NCBI RefSeq assembly: GCF_039521325.1 | Contig: NZ_BAAACD010000024.1 | Source of the DNA: Clostridium_X cadaveris | Lineage (GTDB): Bacteria > Bacillota > Clostridia > Clostridiales > Clostridiaceae | Length of the DNA stretch: 64,000 nt | Direction: 5' to 3' (one strand) | Part shown: piece after piece, positions 17,218 through 25,881 of the stretch | Layout of the letters: the number at the start of each line of letters is the position of its first letter | How positions within the stretch are numbered: position 1 is the stretch's first letter | Translations under genes and position numbers: made by a program | Notes under the pieces: model-generated | The model's input: only the letters and a program-made list of their open reading frames with translations | The model's database searches: none | Told to the model about the DNA's origin: nothing

Positions 17218-17421
17218 CTATACTGCTTTAAAAGATATTATATGGTCACAATACTCACATCTGTATTCCATATTGTCTCTGTCTACTAAGTGCATCTTGT
17301 GAGGCACATAAGTTTCTGTGATAGTTGCACACTTTAAGTTATCACACTTTATAACATCAACAATTTCCTCTGGTAATTCTCTTCTTATAATTTTAAAGCT
17401 TTCTTTATTTAATACAACCAT
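17218..17421 (-). CDS. pyrI: Short PyrI: zinc domain only of the aspartate carbamoyltransferase regulatory chain
   Basis: 67 residues matching only the C-terminal zinc domain of PyrI. The four ligands are present as C-X4-C (CDNLKC, near 26-31) and C-X2-C (CEYC, near 55-58), and the stretch TETYVPHK is typical. The usual chain has about 140-150 residues with an N-terminal nucleotide-binding domain, which is absent here. The ATG directly follows the pyrB stop codon (TAAATG), and GGGGGTGG inside the pyrB end serves as ribosome site, so this is a genuine short gene. If it binds PyrB it could stabilise the enzyme but should not carry ATP/CTP control. Confidence 0.85.
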   Translation of the reverse strand: MVVLNKESFKIIRRELPEEIVDVIKCDNLKCATITETYVPHKMHLVDRDNMEYRCEYCDHIISFKAV

Positions 17422-18345
17422 TTATTCCACCCCCAAAAGTTTAGCTATAAGAGCCATTCTAACGTACATTCCGCATTTCGCTTGATAAAAATATTTTGCT
17501 CTCGGATCTTCATCTACATCATATGATATTTCATTTACTCTTGGCAGTGGATGAAGAACTATTAAATCATTCTTTCCTTTGTCTAGCTTATTCTTATCTA
17601 ATACATATGAATCTTTAAGTCTTAGATACTCTTCTTCACTATCAAAACGTTCTTTTTGAATTCTAGTCATATATAATATGTCTACTTTATCAATGGCTTC
17701 TTCGATAGTTCTAACCTCTTGAAATTCTATATTATTCTTCTGTAGTATTTCTTTTTTTATATATTCAGGGATTGCCAATTCTTTAGGTGATATAAGGATA
17801 AACTTATTATTCTTATATCTTGACATGGCTTTCAATAAAGAGTGAACAGTCCTTCCATTCTTTAAGTCTCCGCATAGTCCAATTACGTTTCCTTCAAGAT
17901 TACCCTTTGTAGTTTTTATGGTAAGAAGATCTGTAAGAGTTTGTGTTGGATGCTGATGTCCTCCATCTCCTGCATTAATTACAGGAATATCGGAATAAAG
18001 AGAAGCAATTTTTGATGACCCTTCTTGAGGATGCCTCATTGCTATTATGTCAGCATAACATCCTACAGTCCTTATTGTATCAGCAATACTCTCTCCCTTA
18101 GAAACTGAGCTAGAACCTGGTTCTGAAAATCCAACTACTTGACCTCCTAGTCTAAGCATAGCTGTCTCAAAAGAAAATCTAGTTCTTGTGCTAGGTTCGT
18201 AAAAAAGGGTTGCCAATATTTTTCCTTTGCATTTATCCTGATATTTTTCAGGATTTTTCATTATTTGTTCTCCAAGCTTAAAAATACTTTCAAGCTCTTC
18301 TAGTGTAAAATCCATTGGGTCAATTAAATGTCTGTTTTTTAACAT
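17422..18345 (-). CDS. pyrB: Aspartate carbamoyltransferase catalytic chain
   Basis: First committed step of pyrimidine synthesis. The 307 residues carry the carbamoyl-phosphate motif FYEPSTRTRFSFE near 48-60, GDGGHQHPTQTLTDL near 128-142, and the late HPLPRVNEI. Length is typical. AAGGAG is eight bases before the ATG at 18345 but only two before an ATG at 18351, so the shorter start is taken. It is the first gene of the pyr operon and is controlled by the attenuator upstream. Confidence 0.96.
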   Translation of the reverse strand: MLKNRHLIDPMDFTLEELESIFKLGEQIMKNPEKYQDKCKGKILATLFYEPSTRTRFSFETAMLRLGGQVVGFSEPGSSSVSKGESIADTIRTVGCYADIIAMRHPQEGSSKIASLYSDIPVINAGDGGHQHPTQTLTDLLTIKTTKGNLEGNVIGLCGDLKNGRTVHSLLKAMSRYKNNKFILISPKELAIPEYIKKEILQKNNIEFQEVRTIEEAIDKVDILYMTRIQKERFDSEEEYLRLKDSYVLDKNKLDKGKNDLIVLHPLPRVNEISYDVDEDPRAKYFYQAKCGMYVRMALIAKLLGVE

Positions 18346-18393
18346 ATCCATCTCTCCTTTTTAACATCTCGGTGTTAAATTTAAAGGCATAAA

Positions 18394-18485
18394 AAAATAC
18401 CTATCCCAGTTAAAGGAAGGTATTTTCGCACCATAATTAATCAGTAATATTTCACATCTTCCTTAACGATCTCACTGGATCACTT
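18394..18485 (-). promoter_or_regulatory. PyrR-type attenuator leader of the pyr operon
   Basis: On the minus strand the leader contains ATCCAGTGAGATCGTTAAGG (18463-18482 region), which matches the conserved PyrR-binding loop sequence (UCCAG.GAG....AAGG). About 50 bases later comes a terminator, AAAATACCT/AGGTATTTT (18394-18402 with 18418-18426) followed by seven T. The loop of the terminator (CTTCC, TTTAAC, TGGGAT) is complementary to the upstream block, so an alternative antiterminator can form. This is the Bacillus-type arrangement in which UMP-PyrR binding promotes termination. PyrR itself is not in the window. Confidence 0.85.
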
Positions 18486-18509
18486 TTAAAGGTTAATTTC
18501 TTTTTTTAA

Positions 18510-18538
18510 AGAATACCACTTTGAACTTATATTGTCAA
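18510..18538 (-). promoter_or_regulatory. Promoter of the pyr operon
   Basis: Consensus TTGACA (18533-18538), a 17-base spacer and TATTCT (18510-18515) on the minus strand, about 25 bases before the PyrR-binding block. Confidence 0.85.
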
Positions 18539-18551
18539 GCGGTTAATGGAT

Positions 18552-19334
18552 TTATTTACTCCAATCATTGCATACAATATCAAACATCATCTTTCCAGTT
18601 TTAGATAGACTCACAGTCCCATATACATTACTTGGAAGCTCATCTGATAATACTGTAAAAGTAAAATTTCCTTGAGGAATCTCAAACAATATAGAATCAT
18701 TTTCTATATTCTTTAAGTCTCCGGATTTACTTGCCACAGCTTCCTTAGTTTTAGAATAAAAATAATAAGAAAGCTTATTTTTTAATTGCTGTCTCTTTAA
18801 AATATCTAACAAAAGTTCACTATTTTCTGCATTTAAGAAAGATTCCTTATATAGATGTTTCCAGCATATGCTTAAATCTAATGCTGTGGTCATATTTTCA
18901 TTTATACCATCATGTAATTTTTCTTCCATTGCAACTATATTAAGCTTTGTATTTTTTAATCCCATAGCTTTTATAGTTTCATTTATGTTTTCTATAGAAA
19001 GAATACTTATTATCTTATTTGTTGCAGTATTATCACTTTGTATAAGCATAGCTATCAAGAGTTCCTTAATTGTATACTCTCTGTCGCTAAACTCATGAAG
19101 TATCCCATTGCCATTTACTTTATCCTTAGGGCCAATCTTAACTTTATCCATTAAATTTAGCTTGCACCCTTCGCATTGTTTTAATAGCGCCATAGCAATA
19201 GGAAGCTTTATACATCCTGCTGATGGCATAAGTTTGTCTTCATTAAAGCCATATATATATCCACAATCTAAATCCTCAAAGAAAAAACTATATTCACCAT
19301 CTCTAGATTCTAAATATTTTTTTATCTCTTTCAA
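18552..19334 (-). CDS. Class A beta-lactamase-fold protein lacking the catalytic serine
   Basis: 260 residues with the fold of class A beta-lactamases and related serine hydrolases. Motif order is kept: SDNTATN near 110 (SDN loop), and KSGDL near 208 (KTG-like). The first motif reads SAGCIKLP where SxxK is expected. The residue three before the lysine is glycine, and the nearest serine is five before it, so the acylating serine is missing. No signal peptide is present. It is probably not a resistance enzyme; a binding or regulatory role is possible. The TTG at 19334, seven bases after GGAGG, is preferred over a TTG at 19355. It directly follows pfkA and is probably co-transcribed. Confidence 0.68.
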   Translation of the reverse strand: MKEIKKYLESRDGEYSFFFEDLDCGYIYGFNEDKLMPSAGCIKLPIAMALLKQCEGCKLNLMDKVKIGPKDKVNGNGILHEFSDREYTIKELLIAMLIQSDNTATNKIISILSIENINETIKAMGLKNTKLNIVAMEEKLHDGINENMTTALDLSICWKHLYKESFLNAENSELLLDILKRQQLKNKLSYYFYSKTKEAVASKSGDLKNIENDSILFEIPQGNFTFTVLSDELPSNVYGTVSLSKTGKMMFDIVCNDWSK

Positions 19335-19355
19335 CAGTATCCCTCCATAACTCAA

Positions 19356-20460
19356 TTAATCTCCAAAAGAAATTCCAATCTTTCTAGCTACACTTACAAG
19401 TTCGCCATCTACATCTACATTTTTTTCTTTTCCAATAACATTTTCTAACTCTTCAAAGCATATGGTGTTGCCTTTTAAACATACCATTTTCCCAAATTTA
19501 CCTTCATGGATAAGCTCAGCTGCAGCCACTCCATATCTAGTTGACAATATTCTATCGTATGTTGATGTTATTCCTCCTCTTTGTACATGTCCCAAAATAG
19601 TACTTCTAATTTCATTTCCTTTTATAAGTCTTTCTAAATCATAGGCTAATTTGTTTGCAATTCCGCCTAATCTTATAGGATCAGGGCTATCTTCCACTAT
19701 TTTATTTACAACAACCTGACCATCTTTAGGCTTAGCTCCTTCTGCTACTACTATTATGCTGAACATTTTACCTTGCCTTTTTCTTTCTTCTATTTTTTTT
19801 ATAACTTTTTCTATGTCGTATGGTATTTCTGGTATTAATATAACATCAGCAGAACCAGCAATTCCTGATTCTAATGCAATCCATCCAGCATTTCTTCCCA
19901 TAACTTCACAAATCATTATCCTATGATGGGATTCAGCAGTGGTATGAAGCCTGTCCAATGCTTCTGTTGCCACATCTATAGCTGTATTGAATCCAAATGT
20001 AACATCTGTTGCAGTCAAATCATTATCTATTGTCTTAGGTACACCTATTACTTTTACACCTTTTCTACTAAAGTCTCTAGCAGAGGTTAGCGTACCATCG
20101 CCCCCTATTATTACTAGAGCATCTACTCCTTCTTTCTTTATATTTTCTATGGCTTTATCAGATACATCTTTTTTTATTTTTCTGCCATTTTCTTCGATAG
20201 AATAGTTGAATAGATTGTCTTTGTTAGAACTGTATAATATGGTTCCTCCTTTGTGTTGGATTCCTGAGACTGCATCCAAGGTTAAAGGCATAAATTCATT
20301 GTTATATAGTCCTCTATAACCAAACCTATAGCCTATAACCTATAACCTCATAGCCATACTGCAATATTGAACACCTTGTTACAGCTCTTATAACTGCATT
20401 CAGCCCCGGGCAGTCTCCTCCACCTGTTAATATGCCAATCTTTTTAATTTTATTATCCAT
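19356..20460 (-). pseudogene. pfkA: 6-phosphofructokinase gene interrupted by a 7-bp repeat expansion
   Basis: The gene reads well from ATG 20460 (GAGGAG before it; ILTGGGDCPGLNAVIRAV) to EVIGYR, then runs into a stop. The rest continues in another frame from YRFGYRGLYNNE to the C-terminus. At the break three tandem 7-bp units lie at 20325-20345 (CCTATAG, CCTATAA, CCTATAA on the plus strand). With two units the frame is continuous, giving EVIGYRFGYRGL and a 365-residue protein of normal length. The rest is sound: GGDGTLTSA and PKTIDND place it with ATP-type (glycine at the 104 site) mixed-substrate PFKs. An ORF beginning at 20291 lacks the N-terminal substrate loop and a ribosome site. The break could be a real mutation, a phase-variable switch or a sequencing error. 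Confidence 0.88.
20325..20345. repeat. Three tandem 7-bp units inside pfkA
   Basis: CCTATAG-CCTATAA-CCTATAA. Seven is not a multiple of three, so gain or loss of one unit switches the pfkA frame. Confidence 0.9.
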
Positions 20461-20793
20461 AGCATCCAACTCCTCAGCTAATCTACTTTAATTATAAACC
20501 TTTACATGAACTTCATGAATAGAATTTTGAATTTTTTGTATAAATTACAAATATGAGTAACGTTAGCCGAATAGATATTACTTTTTTCCTATTTTTCTCA
20601 AGTAGTATATAGTTATGTGTAATTTATGTATGCTTTTTATTTATATGTTATACTTTTCGCCTTTTATTCCACCATTTTCTAATTTGTAAGACAAATTTTT
20701 CATATAAAACAATAAAAATATGTGCTTCAGAATAAAATATAAATCTACCTTGAAACACATATTTTTTATTTAATCTATGTAATTTTTACAATG
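20461..20793. other. 333-base intergenic region upstream of pfkA
   Basis: AT-rich, without coding potential. It contains the pfkA ribosome site, a TATAAT at about 20495 on the minus strand without a good -35, and the terminator of the upstream lipoprotein gene at its far end. Confidence 0.5.
20714..20767 (-). terminator. Terminator of the lipoprotein gene
   Basis: AATATGTGTTTCA pairs with TGAAGCACATATT on the minus strand (20714-20729 with 20751-20766), followed by TTT. Confidence 0.65.
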
Positions 20794-21429
20794 CTATTCT
20801 TTATAGAATATTGCTTTAATCATATACGCATATTCATTTCTAAGAATTTCACTTTCTCCGCTTTGATCACCTTTTAAACTTTCTTCATTGAAGCTTATTG
20901 CATCTTTATTTTTGCATATAAATCCTATATACATTTCTTCACTATTATTTATGTTTCTGACTCCTTCCGTTGATTTTATTTCTTTAAGATAATTTTTAGG
21001 AGCCTTGTATTCCATTACTGCCGGTCCAACTCTTTTAATATTGCTTTTTCCTTTAGCAGAAGCATATATATTTATAAGTTGTCTATTATCGTCTTCAACT
21101 ATTGATAGTGATAACTTTTCTCCATCACTCATGCTTATTTCTCCAATAGGATAGTCTTTTTTCTTTTCTCCCTTATAATAATATTCCACCCAAAGCTTCA
21201 CTCTTTTAAAGTTATAGTTTTTCAAATCAAAGACAAAAGAATTATCTGCACCGCTTGAACTTAAATAAAATTTTTCCTCATCTTCTAATTTTAAAGTTTC
21301 AATTGAGGGATGAGTTTGTTTTTCTACTATATTTTCTTCTTTTTTTTCTTTACTGCATCCTGAAAATAAAATTAATATAAAAGATGTCATAACTGCATAT
21401 AGCACTAATTTACTTTTCCTTATGTTCAT
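20794..21429 (-). CDS. Predicted lipoprotein of unknown function
   Basis: 211 residues with a signal peptide ending in the lipobox LFSGC (Cys near residue 24), then a charged linker and a domain of mostly beta-strand character. No family is recognised. AAGGGGG eight bases before ATG 21429 sets the start instead of an ATG at 21465. It stands alone, with its own terminator, downstream of manA in the same direction. It is probably attached to the outer face of the membrane. Confidence 0.65.
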   Translation of the reverse strand: MNIRKSKLVLYAVMTSFILILFSGCSKEKKEENIVEKQTHPSIETLKLEDEEKFYLSSSGADNSFVFDLKNYNFKRVKLWVEYYYKGEKKKDYPIGEISMSDGEKLSLSIVEDDNRQLINIYASAKGKSNIKRVGPAVMEYKAPKNYLKEIKSTEGVRNINNSEEMYIGFICKNKDAISFNEESLKGDQSGESEILRNEYAYMIKAIFYKE

Positions 21430-21490
21430 CAGATATTCCCCCTTTAAATATATTATACTTTCCATCTTTCCTTTATATCAATAAATATTA

Positions 21491-21528
21491 TAAAAAACGC
21501 CTTATTTTTTCTTAATAGGCGTTTTTTA
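21491..21528 (-). terminator. Terminator of manA
   Basis: AAAAAACGCC/GGCGTTTTTT hairpin (21492-21501 with 21518-21527), about 12 bases after the manA stop codon; runs on both sides allow either direction. Confidence 0.8.
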
Positions 21529-21539
21529 TGAATTTTATA

Positions 21540-22517
21540 TTATTTTTCTATTATATCTAAAATCTCTTTTTCTACTTTTTTCACATCAGGAACATAACTT
21601 TTGAGCAACTCAAGTTGTCCAGTAATTCTATATTGTCCTAAAGAAGCAGGTATAAATATGCTATCTCCCTTTTTTATTTTTTCATTTCCATCAGCATACT
21701 CTAAAGTACCGCATCCATCTACACAAGTTAGGATAAAGAATCTCTCCTCATCACTTTCCTCCATCATGGTTTCTGAGATAGTATACTTTTCCAAACAGAA
21801 ATATGGATTTAAGCAATAATATACTTTTTCATATCCATTGTATGATATTTTTATGCCTTCACTTTTTTTCCCTTTCAAAGAAAAATCTATTACATCTAAA
21901 GCTTTTTCTATTTGAAGTTCTCTTCCTCTATTATAATCATAAACCCTATAAGTAGTATCTGAATTCTGCTGAATTTCAACTACTGTCACACCTTCTCCTA
22001 TGCCATGAACAAGACCGCTTTTCACGAAATAGACTTCACCTTTTTTTACATAAACCTTATTAACACATTCATCAAATGTTCCGTTTTTTATAGCGTCTAT
22101 GAATTTTTCCTTAGTACAATTCTTAGTTCCAACTATAAGGTTGGCACCTTCTTCAACATCCATAACGTACCAAGCTTCTGTTTTCCCTAAATCATTTTCA
22201 TATTGTAACCCGTATTCATCATCAGGATGAACTTGTAGAGACAATTTATCCTTAGCATTTATTACTTTCAATAAAAGTGGAAATCTATCTTTTGTTATTT
22301 TAGTACCTAAAAGTTTATCTCCAAGCTTTTCTATAAGCTTGTCCAATGCCATGCCCTTATATTCACCATTGGTAACTATACTCATACCATTTTTATGGCA
22401 TGCCACATCCCAACTTTCTCCTATATTGCCTTGAGGTAGATCTACTCTAAAAGCTTCCATAGATCTTCCCCCCCATATTTTGGGATAATATAAATTTTCA
22501 AATCTTATAGCATACAT
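21540..22517 (-). CDS. manA: Mannose-6-phosphate isomerase, class I
   Basis: Interconverts mannose-6-phosphate and fructose-6-phosphate; zinc enzyme. The 325 residues are typical of the Firmicute short type I form. YPKIWGGRSM is near the start, LLLKVINAKDKLSLQVHPDD near 82-101 holds zinc ligands, and YFVKSGLVHGIGEG near 167 is the third metal site. The C-terminal cupin ends with SIFIPASLGQYRITG. AGGAGG precedes the ATG. It lies 25 bases behind the TPR-protein gene and is likely in one transcript with it. Confidence 0.95.
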   Translation of the reverse strand: MYAIRFENLYYPKIWGGRSMEAFRVDLPQGNIGESWDVACHKNGMSIVTNGEYKGMALDKLIEKLGDKLLGTKITKDRFPLLLKVINAKDKLSLQVHPDDEYGLQYENDLGKTEAWYVMDVEEGANLIVGTKNCTKEKFIDAIKNGTFDECVNKVYVKKGEVYFVKSGLVHGIGEGVTVVEIQQNSDTTYRVYDYNRGRELQIEKALDVIDFSLKGKKSEGIKISYNGYEKVYYCLNPYFCLEKYTISETMMEESDEERFFILTCVDGCGTLEYADGNEKIKKGDSIFIPASLGQYRITGQLELLKSYVPDVKKVEKEILDIIEK

Positions 22518-22542
22518 ATCTTTTCCTCCTTTAACATGAAAA

Positions 22543-24378
22543 CTAATAAAATAAAACTAACTGAGGAACTTTTAAGCTTTCTCCTTCTTCTTCAGTGAGG
22601 TATTGCTCTAAAAGCTTAGAAGCCTTATCATAATTTTCTTTTACTGTGGTTTTTGTGTATTCATCATATGTATCATTTAGTCCTTCATATGCTTTCTGAA
22701 GATTATAAACCCCTCTTTCAATGTCATCTGTGAAATTTATGTAATAGCATCCTGCATTATTTAAATTAAGCACATCATTTTTATCTGACTCGTAAGCTGC
22801 TCTTGTTTCCTTTATGCCTTCCTTAGTATTTCCAACTACCATATATAAAGTTCCAAGAGTTCTATGATATTTAGGAACAGATTCATCTTCTTTTATGCAC
22901 TGTTTCAGTATTTCTATTGCCTTGTCAAAATTATTTATACTTATATTTATCATTGCCATACTGTATTTTATTTCAATATCCTCTGGCTTAATACAAGCCG
23001 CTTGTCCAAAATACTCCAATGATTTTTCACTATTCTTTTCCGTATCCCAATAAAAATTTGCTATATTTAAAAGTATATTATAATTGTATGGTTCCATATA
23101 TATTGCAGTTCTAAAATATGGTTCACCCTCTTTAGGATTGTTTAAAGCTTTTAATATTTCAGGCATTAGAAACCCATAGTTATCAGGATAATTCTTATTT
23201 TTCTCAATTGATTTGCTGCAATAATCTAAAGCCACTTCATATTGACCTTTATTAAAGTAATACCATGCAGCAGTATGAAGAACCCTGTAATCTTCTTGAT
23301 TATCATCTATTATAGTTTTTATTACACTTTCGTTCCCTTCCATATCTTTTTCATCTTTATGTATATTAGCTTTCATAAAGTTTACCTGTATAGAGCCTAT
23401 ATCATTTGCTTTTATTTCATCTAAAAGTTCTATGCTCTCCTCTGCAGTATCAGCACTTATGGAATAGATTTTAGCCATCCATACTTTATATGCAACCTCA
23501 TTATTATTTTCTTCTATGAGTTTTGATACCCTTTTTACCATATCATCTCTGTTATAAGCTGATATTTGAGCTATTACATCATATACCTTATATTCATCTT
23601 TATCTATATACCACGCTTCCTTTAGCTCATTGAATCCTTCATCCCATTTATCTATAAGCATAAGCATTCTTGCAAATTCTGCCTTGTCATAAGAAGAATT
23701 ATTATCTACAGGATAATTAATAAGTATATCTTTAGCTTTGTCCATATTTTCTGTAGACTTATATAAAGCTATCATAGTCTTTATAAGATGCTTATTATCT
23801 TTATATATCTCTATATATGCTTCTCCATCCTTTAATGCCATATCATAATCTTTATTTATATATTCATTAAACACTATGTAGTTTAATATTTCCTTATGTA
23901 TATCTTCAAAGCCATGATACTTTGCTGAAGATTTTTCAAAATTTACAAGCTCCTTTTTTGCAAGTTCTATGTACTCTTTTGATTTTTCTAAGTTTCCCTG
24001 TACTGAATAGACTTCTGCTATTTTACAGTACCATAGCGGATTGCCGTCCTTATGAAATAGTTTTTCGTATTCCTTAATTGATTTTTCATAATCACCGCTA
24101 TAAAAATATCTTTCGCCATTATTTAAAACAGTAAGTCTTGTTAATGAATTAATTTTTTCAATTTCATTAGCCTTATAGCCATAGACACAAAAAATTACTG
24201 CTGAAGCTGCAATAACACTAATAAAATTAACAACTTTTTTATTTTTTATATCAAAATTTGCAAAACTCCCCTTTACTCTTTTCCATTCTTTATTAAACTC
24301 GACTTTTATATCTTTTAATCTTATGCCTTCCTTTACACCCTTTAAGGCTTCAAGTATACCTTTTATACTATCTTTCAT
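22543..24378 (-). CDS. Membrane-anchored TPR-repeat protein
   Basis: 611 residues. A charged N-terminal stretch of about 45 residues precedes one membrane helix (VVNFISVIAASAVIFCVYGY, about 46-65). Many degenerate tetratricopeptide units of 34 residues follow, for example YFYSGDYEKSIKEYEKLF near 90, YFNKGQYEVALDYCSKSIE near 380 and MVVGNTKEGIKETRAAYESD near 530. No enzymatic domain is seen. It is probably a protein-interaction scaffold at the membrane. It is transcribed toward manA and diverges from murT. Confidence 0.75.
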   Translation of the reverse strand: MKDSIKGILEALKGVKEGIRLKDIKVEFNKEWKRVKGSFANFDIKNKKVVNFISVIAASAVIFCVYGYKANEIEKINSLTRLTVLNNGERYFYSGDYEKSIKEYEKLFHKDGNPLWYCKIAEVYSVQGNLEKSKEYIELAKKELVNFEKSSAKYHGFEDIHKEILNYIVFNEYINKDYDMALKDGEAYIEIYKDNKHLIKTMIALYKSTENMDKAKDILINYPVDNNSSYDKAEFARMLMLIDKWDEGFNELKEAWYIDKDEYKVYDVIAQISAYNRDDMVKRVSKLIEENNNEVAYKVWMAKIYSISADTAEESIELLDEIKANDIGSIQVNFMKANIHKDEKDMEGNESVIKTIIDDNQEDYRVLHTAAWYYFNKGQYEVALDYCSKSIEKNKNYPDNYGFLMPEILKALNNPKEGEPYFRTAIYMEPYNYNILLNIANFYWDTEKNSEKSLEYFGQAACIKPEDIEIKYSMAMINISINNFDKAIEILKQCIKEDESVPKYHRTLGTLYMVVGNTKEGIKETRAAYESDKNDVLNLNNAGCYYINFTDDIERGVYNLQKAYEGLNDTYDEYTKTTVKENYDKASKLLEQYLTEEEGESLKVPQLVLFY

Positions 24379-24506
24379 TGTAAAATTCTCCCCTCCAGAA
24401 TATATATAAATTTTATCAGAAATTTCATAAAAACTCTATAGTATAAACTATTGCTATTGATTATTAACGATTTTTGTTGTATATAATGTAAGTAGACTAG
24501 TTATAG

Positions 24507-25865
24507 GTGGTGTTTAAAATTAGTATAAAAACTTATATTGCTGTAATAGCATCAAAATTTACAATGTTTCTATCAAAAAAATTCTTAAAAGGTGGAAGTA
24601 ATTTTCCTGGCAAAGTTGCTTTAAAGATTCAAAAGGATATTTTAAAGCCTCTTAGTAAAAATTATAAAGTAATCTTAATTACAGGAACCAACGGAAAGAC
24701 CACCACAACCAGTATGATATACAATATTCTAAAGGAAGCTGACCTTAATGTTATGACCAATAATACTGGCGCTAACATGCTTTCTGGAATAGTTGCAGCC
24801 TTTGTTGAAGATTTTTCTTTTGGTGTAGCTGAAGAAAAATATGCTGTAATAGAAGTAGATGAAGCCAACTTAAAATTTATAACTGAGCATATAACTCCTG
24901 AAATAATAACAATAACAAATCTTTTTAGAGATCAGCTTGACAGATATGGGGAAGTATATACTACCTTAAATAAGATTCTAGAAGGTGTTAAAAAGGTTCC
25001 TGAATCAAAGCTTGTTCTTAATGGAGATGAGTCTCTCCTTGGAAGAATGGACATCAAAAATCCTTGCATTTATTATGGATTTAAAGAAAGTTTAAATAAT
25101 AATACTTCTATAGATGTAAATGCAGACGCTAAATTCTGTAAGTTCTGTAAAGCTCCATATAAATACAATTTCATAACTTATAATCATCTAGGTGATTTTT
25201 ACTGTGAAAGCTGTGGGTATAAGAGAAATACTTTAAAATATGCTATGGATACAATCCTTGAACTTACACCAGATAGCTCTAAAGTAGTCATAAATGGATC
25301 TGAAGTCTTATTAAGCCAATCAGGATTATATAACATATATAACGCCCTTTGTGCTTATGCTATAACCTCTGAGCTTAAGGTTTCAAATGATACTATAATA
25401 AAATCACTTGAAAATCAAAGTTCATCTTTTGGTAGGCAAGAAATAGTAAACATAGAGGGAAAAGAGCTGAAAATAATATTAGTAAAAAATCCAGCTGGTT
25501 ATAATCAAGCTTTAGATACTTTATCATTATCAAAAGAAAATATGTCATTAGGTTTCTTCCTTAATGACAATTATGCTGATGGTCGAGATGTATCTTGGAT
25601 TTGGGATGTAAATTTTGAAAATCTTCTTTCTTTGAATGTAGATGATATTGCTATAGGCGGAATTAGAACTTATGATATGGCCATAAGATTAAAGATATGC
25701 GGATTTAATGAAGAAACCTTCAGCATATGTCCTTCTTTTGAAGATATGACGAAAGCTATAATAAGTTCTAAAAATAAAAAAGTTTATCTTTTAGCTACAT
25801 ATACTGCAATGATAAACTATAGAAAATATCTCTATAGCAAGGGATATATCAAAAATCTTTGGTAG
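24507..25865 (+). CDS. murT: Lipid II isoglutaminyl synthase subunit MurT
   Basis: Mur-ligase-like subunit that with GatD amidates the D-Glu of lipid II. The P-loop ILITGTNGKTTTTSM is near 57-71. A zinc-ribbon insertion has four cysteines (CKFC ... CESC, about 211-236), and the C-terminal DUF1727 domain follows. Length is typical. The start is unclear: the open frame begins at GTG 24507/24510, but AGGTGG overlaps those codons and lies eight bases before an ATT at 24519, so an ATT start is possible. It is followed by gatD after 16 bases. Confidence 0.93.
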   Translation: MVFKISIKTYIAVIASKFTMFLSKKFLKGGSNFPGKVALKIQKDILKPLSKNYKVILITGTNGKTTTTSMIYNILKEADLNVMTNNTGANMLSGIVAAFVEDFSFGVAEEKYAVIEVDEANLKFITEHITPEIITITNLFRDQLDRYGEVYTTLNKILEGVKKVPESKLVLNGDESLLGRMDIKNPCIYYGFKESLNNNTSIDVNADAKFCKFCKAPYKYNFITYNHLGDFYCESCGYKRNTLKYAMDTILELTPDSSKVVINGSEVLLSQSGLYNIYNALCAYAITSELKVSNDTIIKSLENQSSSFGRQEIVNIEGKELKIILVKNPAGYNQALDTLSLSKENMSLGFFLNDNYADGRDVSWIWDVNFENLLSLNVDDIAIGGIRTYDMAIRLKICGFNEETFSICPSFEDMTKAIISSKNKKVYLLATYTAMINYRKYLYSKGYIKNLW

Positions 25866-25881
25866 TTAAGGAGGGATTGTT

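Noticed and set aside
19356..20291. Reading the 311-codon frame from ATG 20291 as a complete phosphofructokinase
   Set aside because: It lacks the N-terminal GGGDCPGLN loop, which is found just upstream in another frame with a proper ribosome site, and it has no ribosome site itself.
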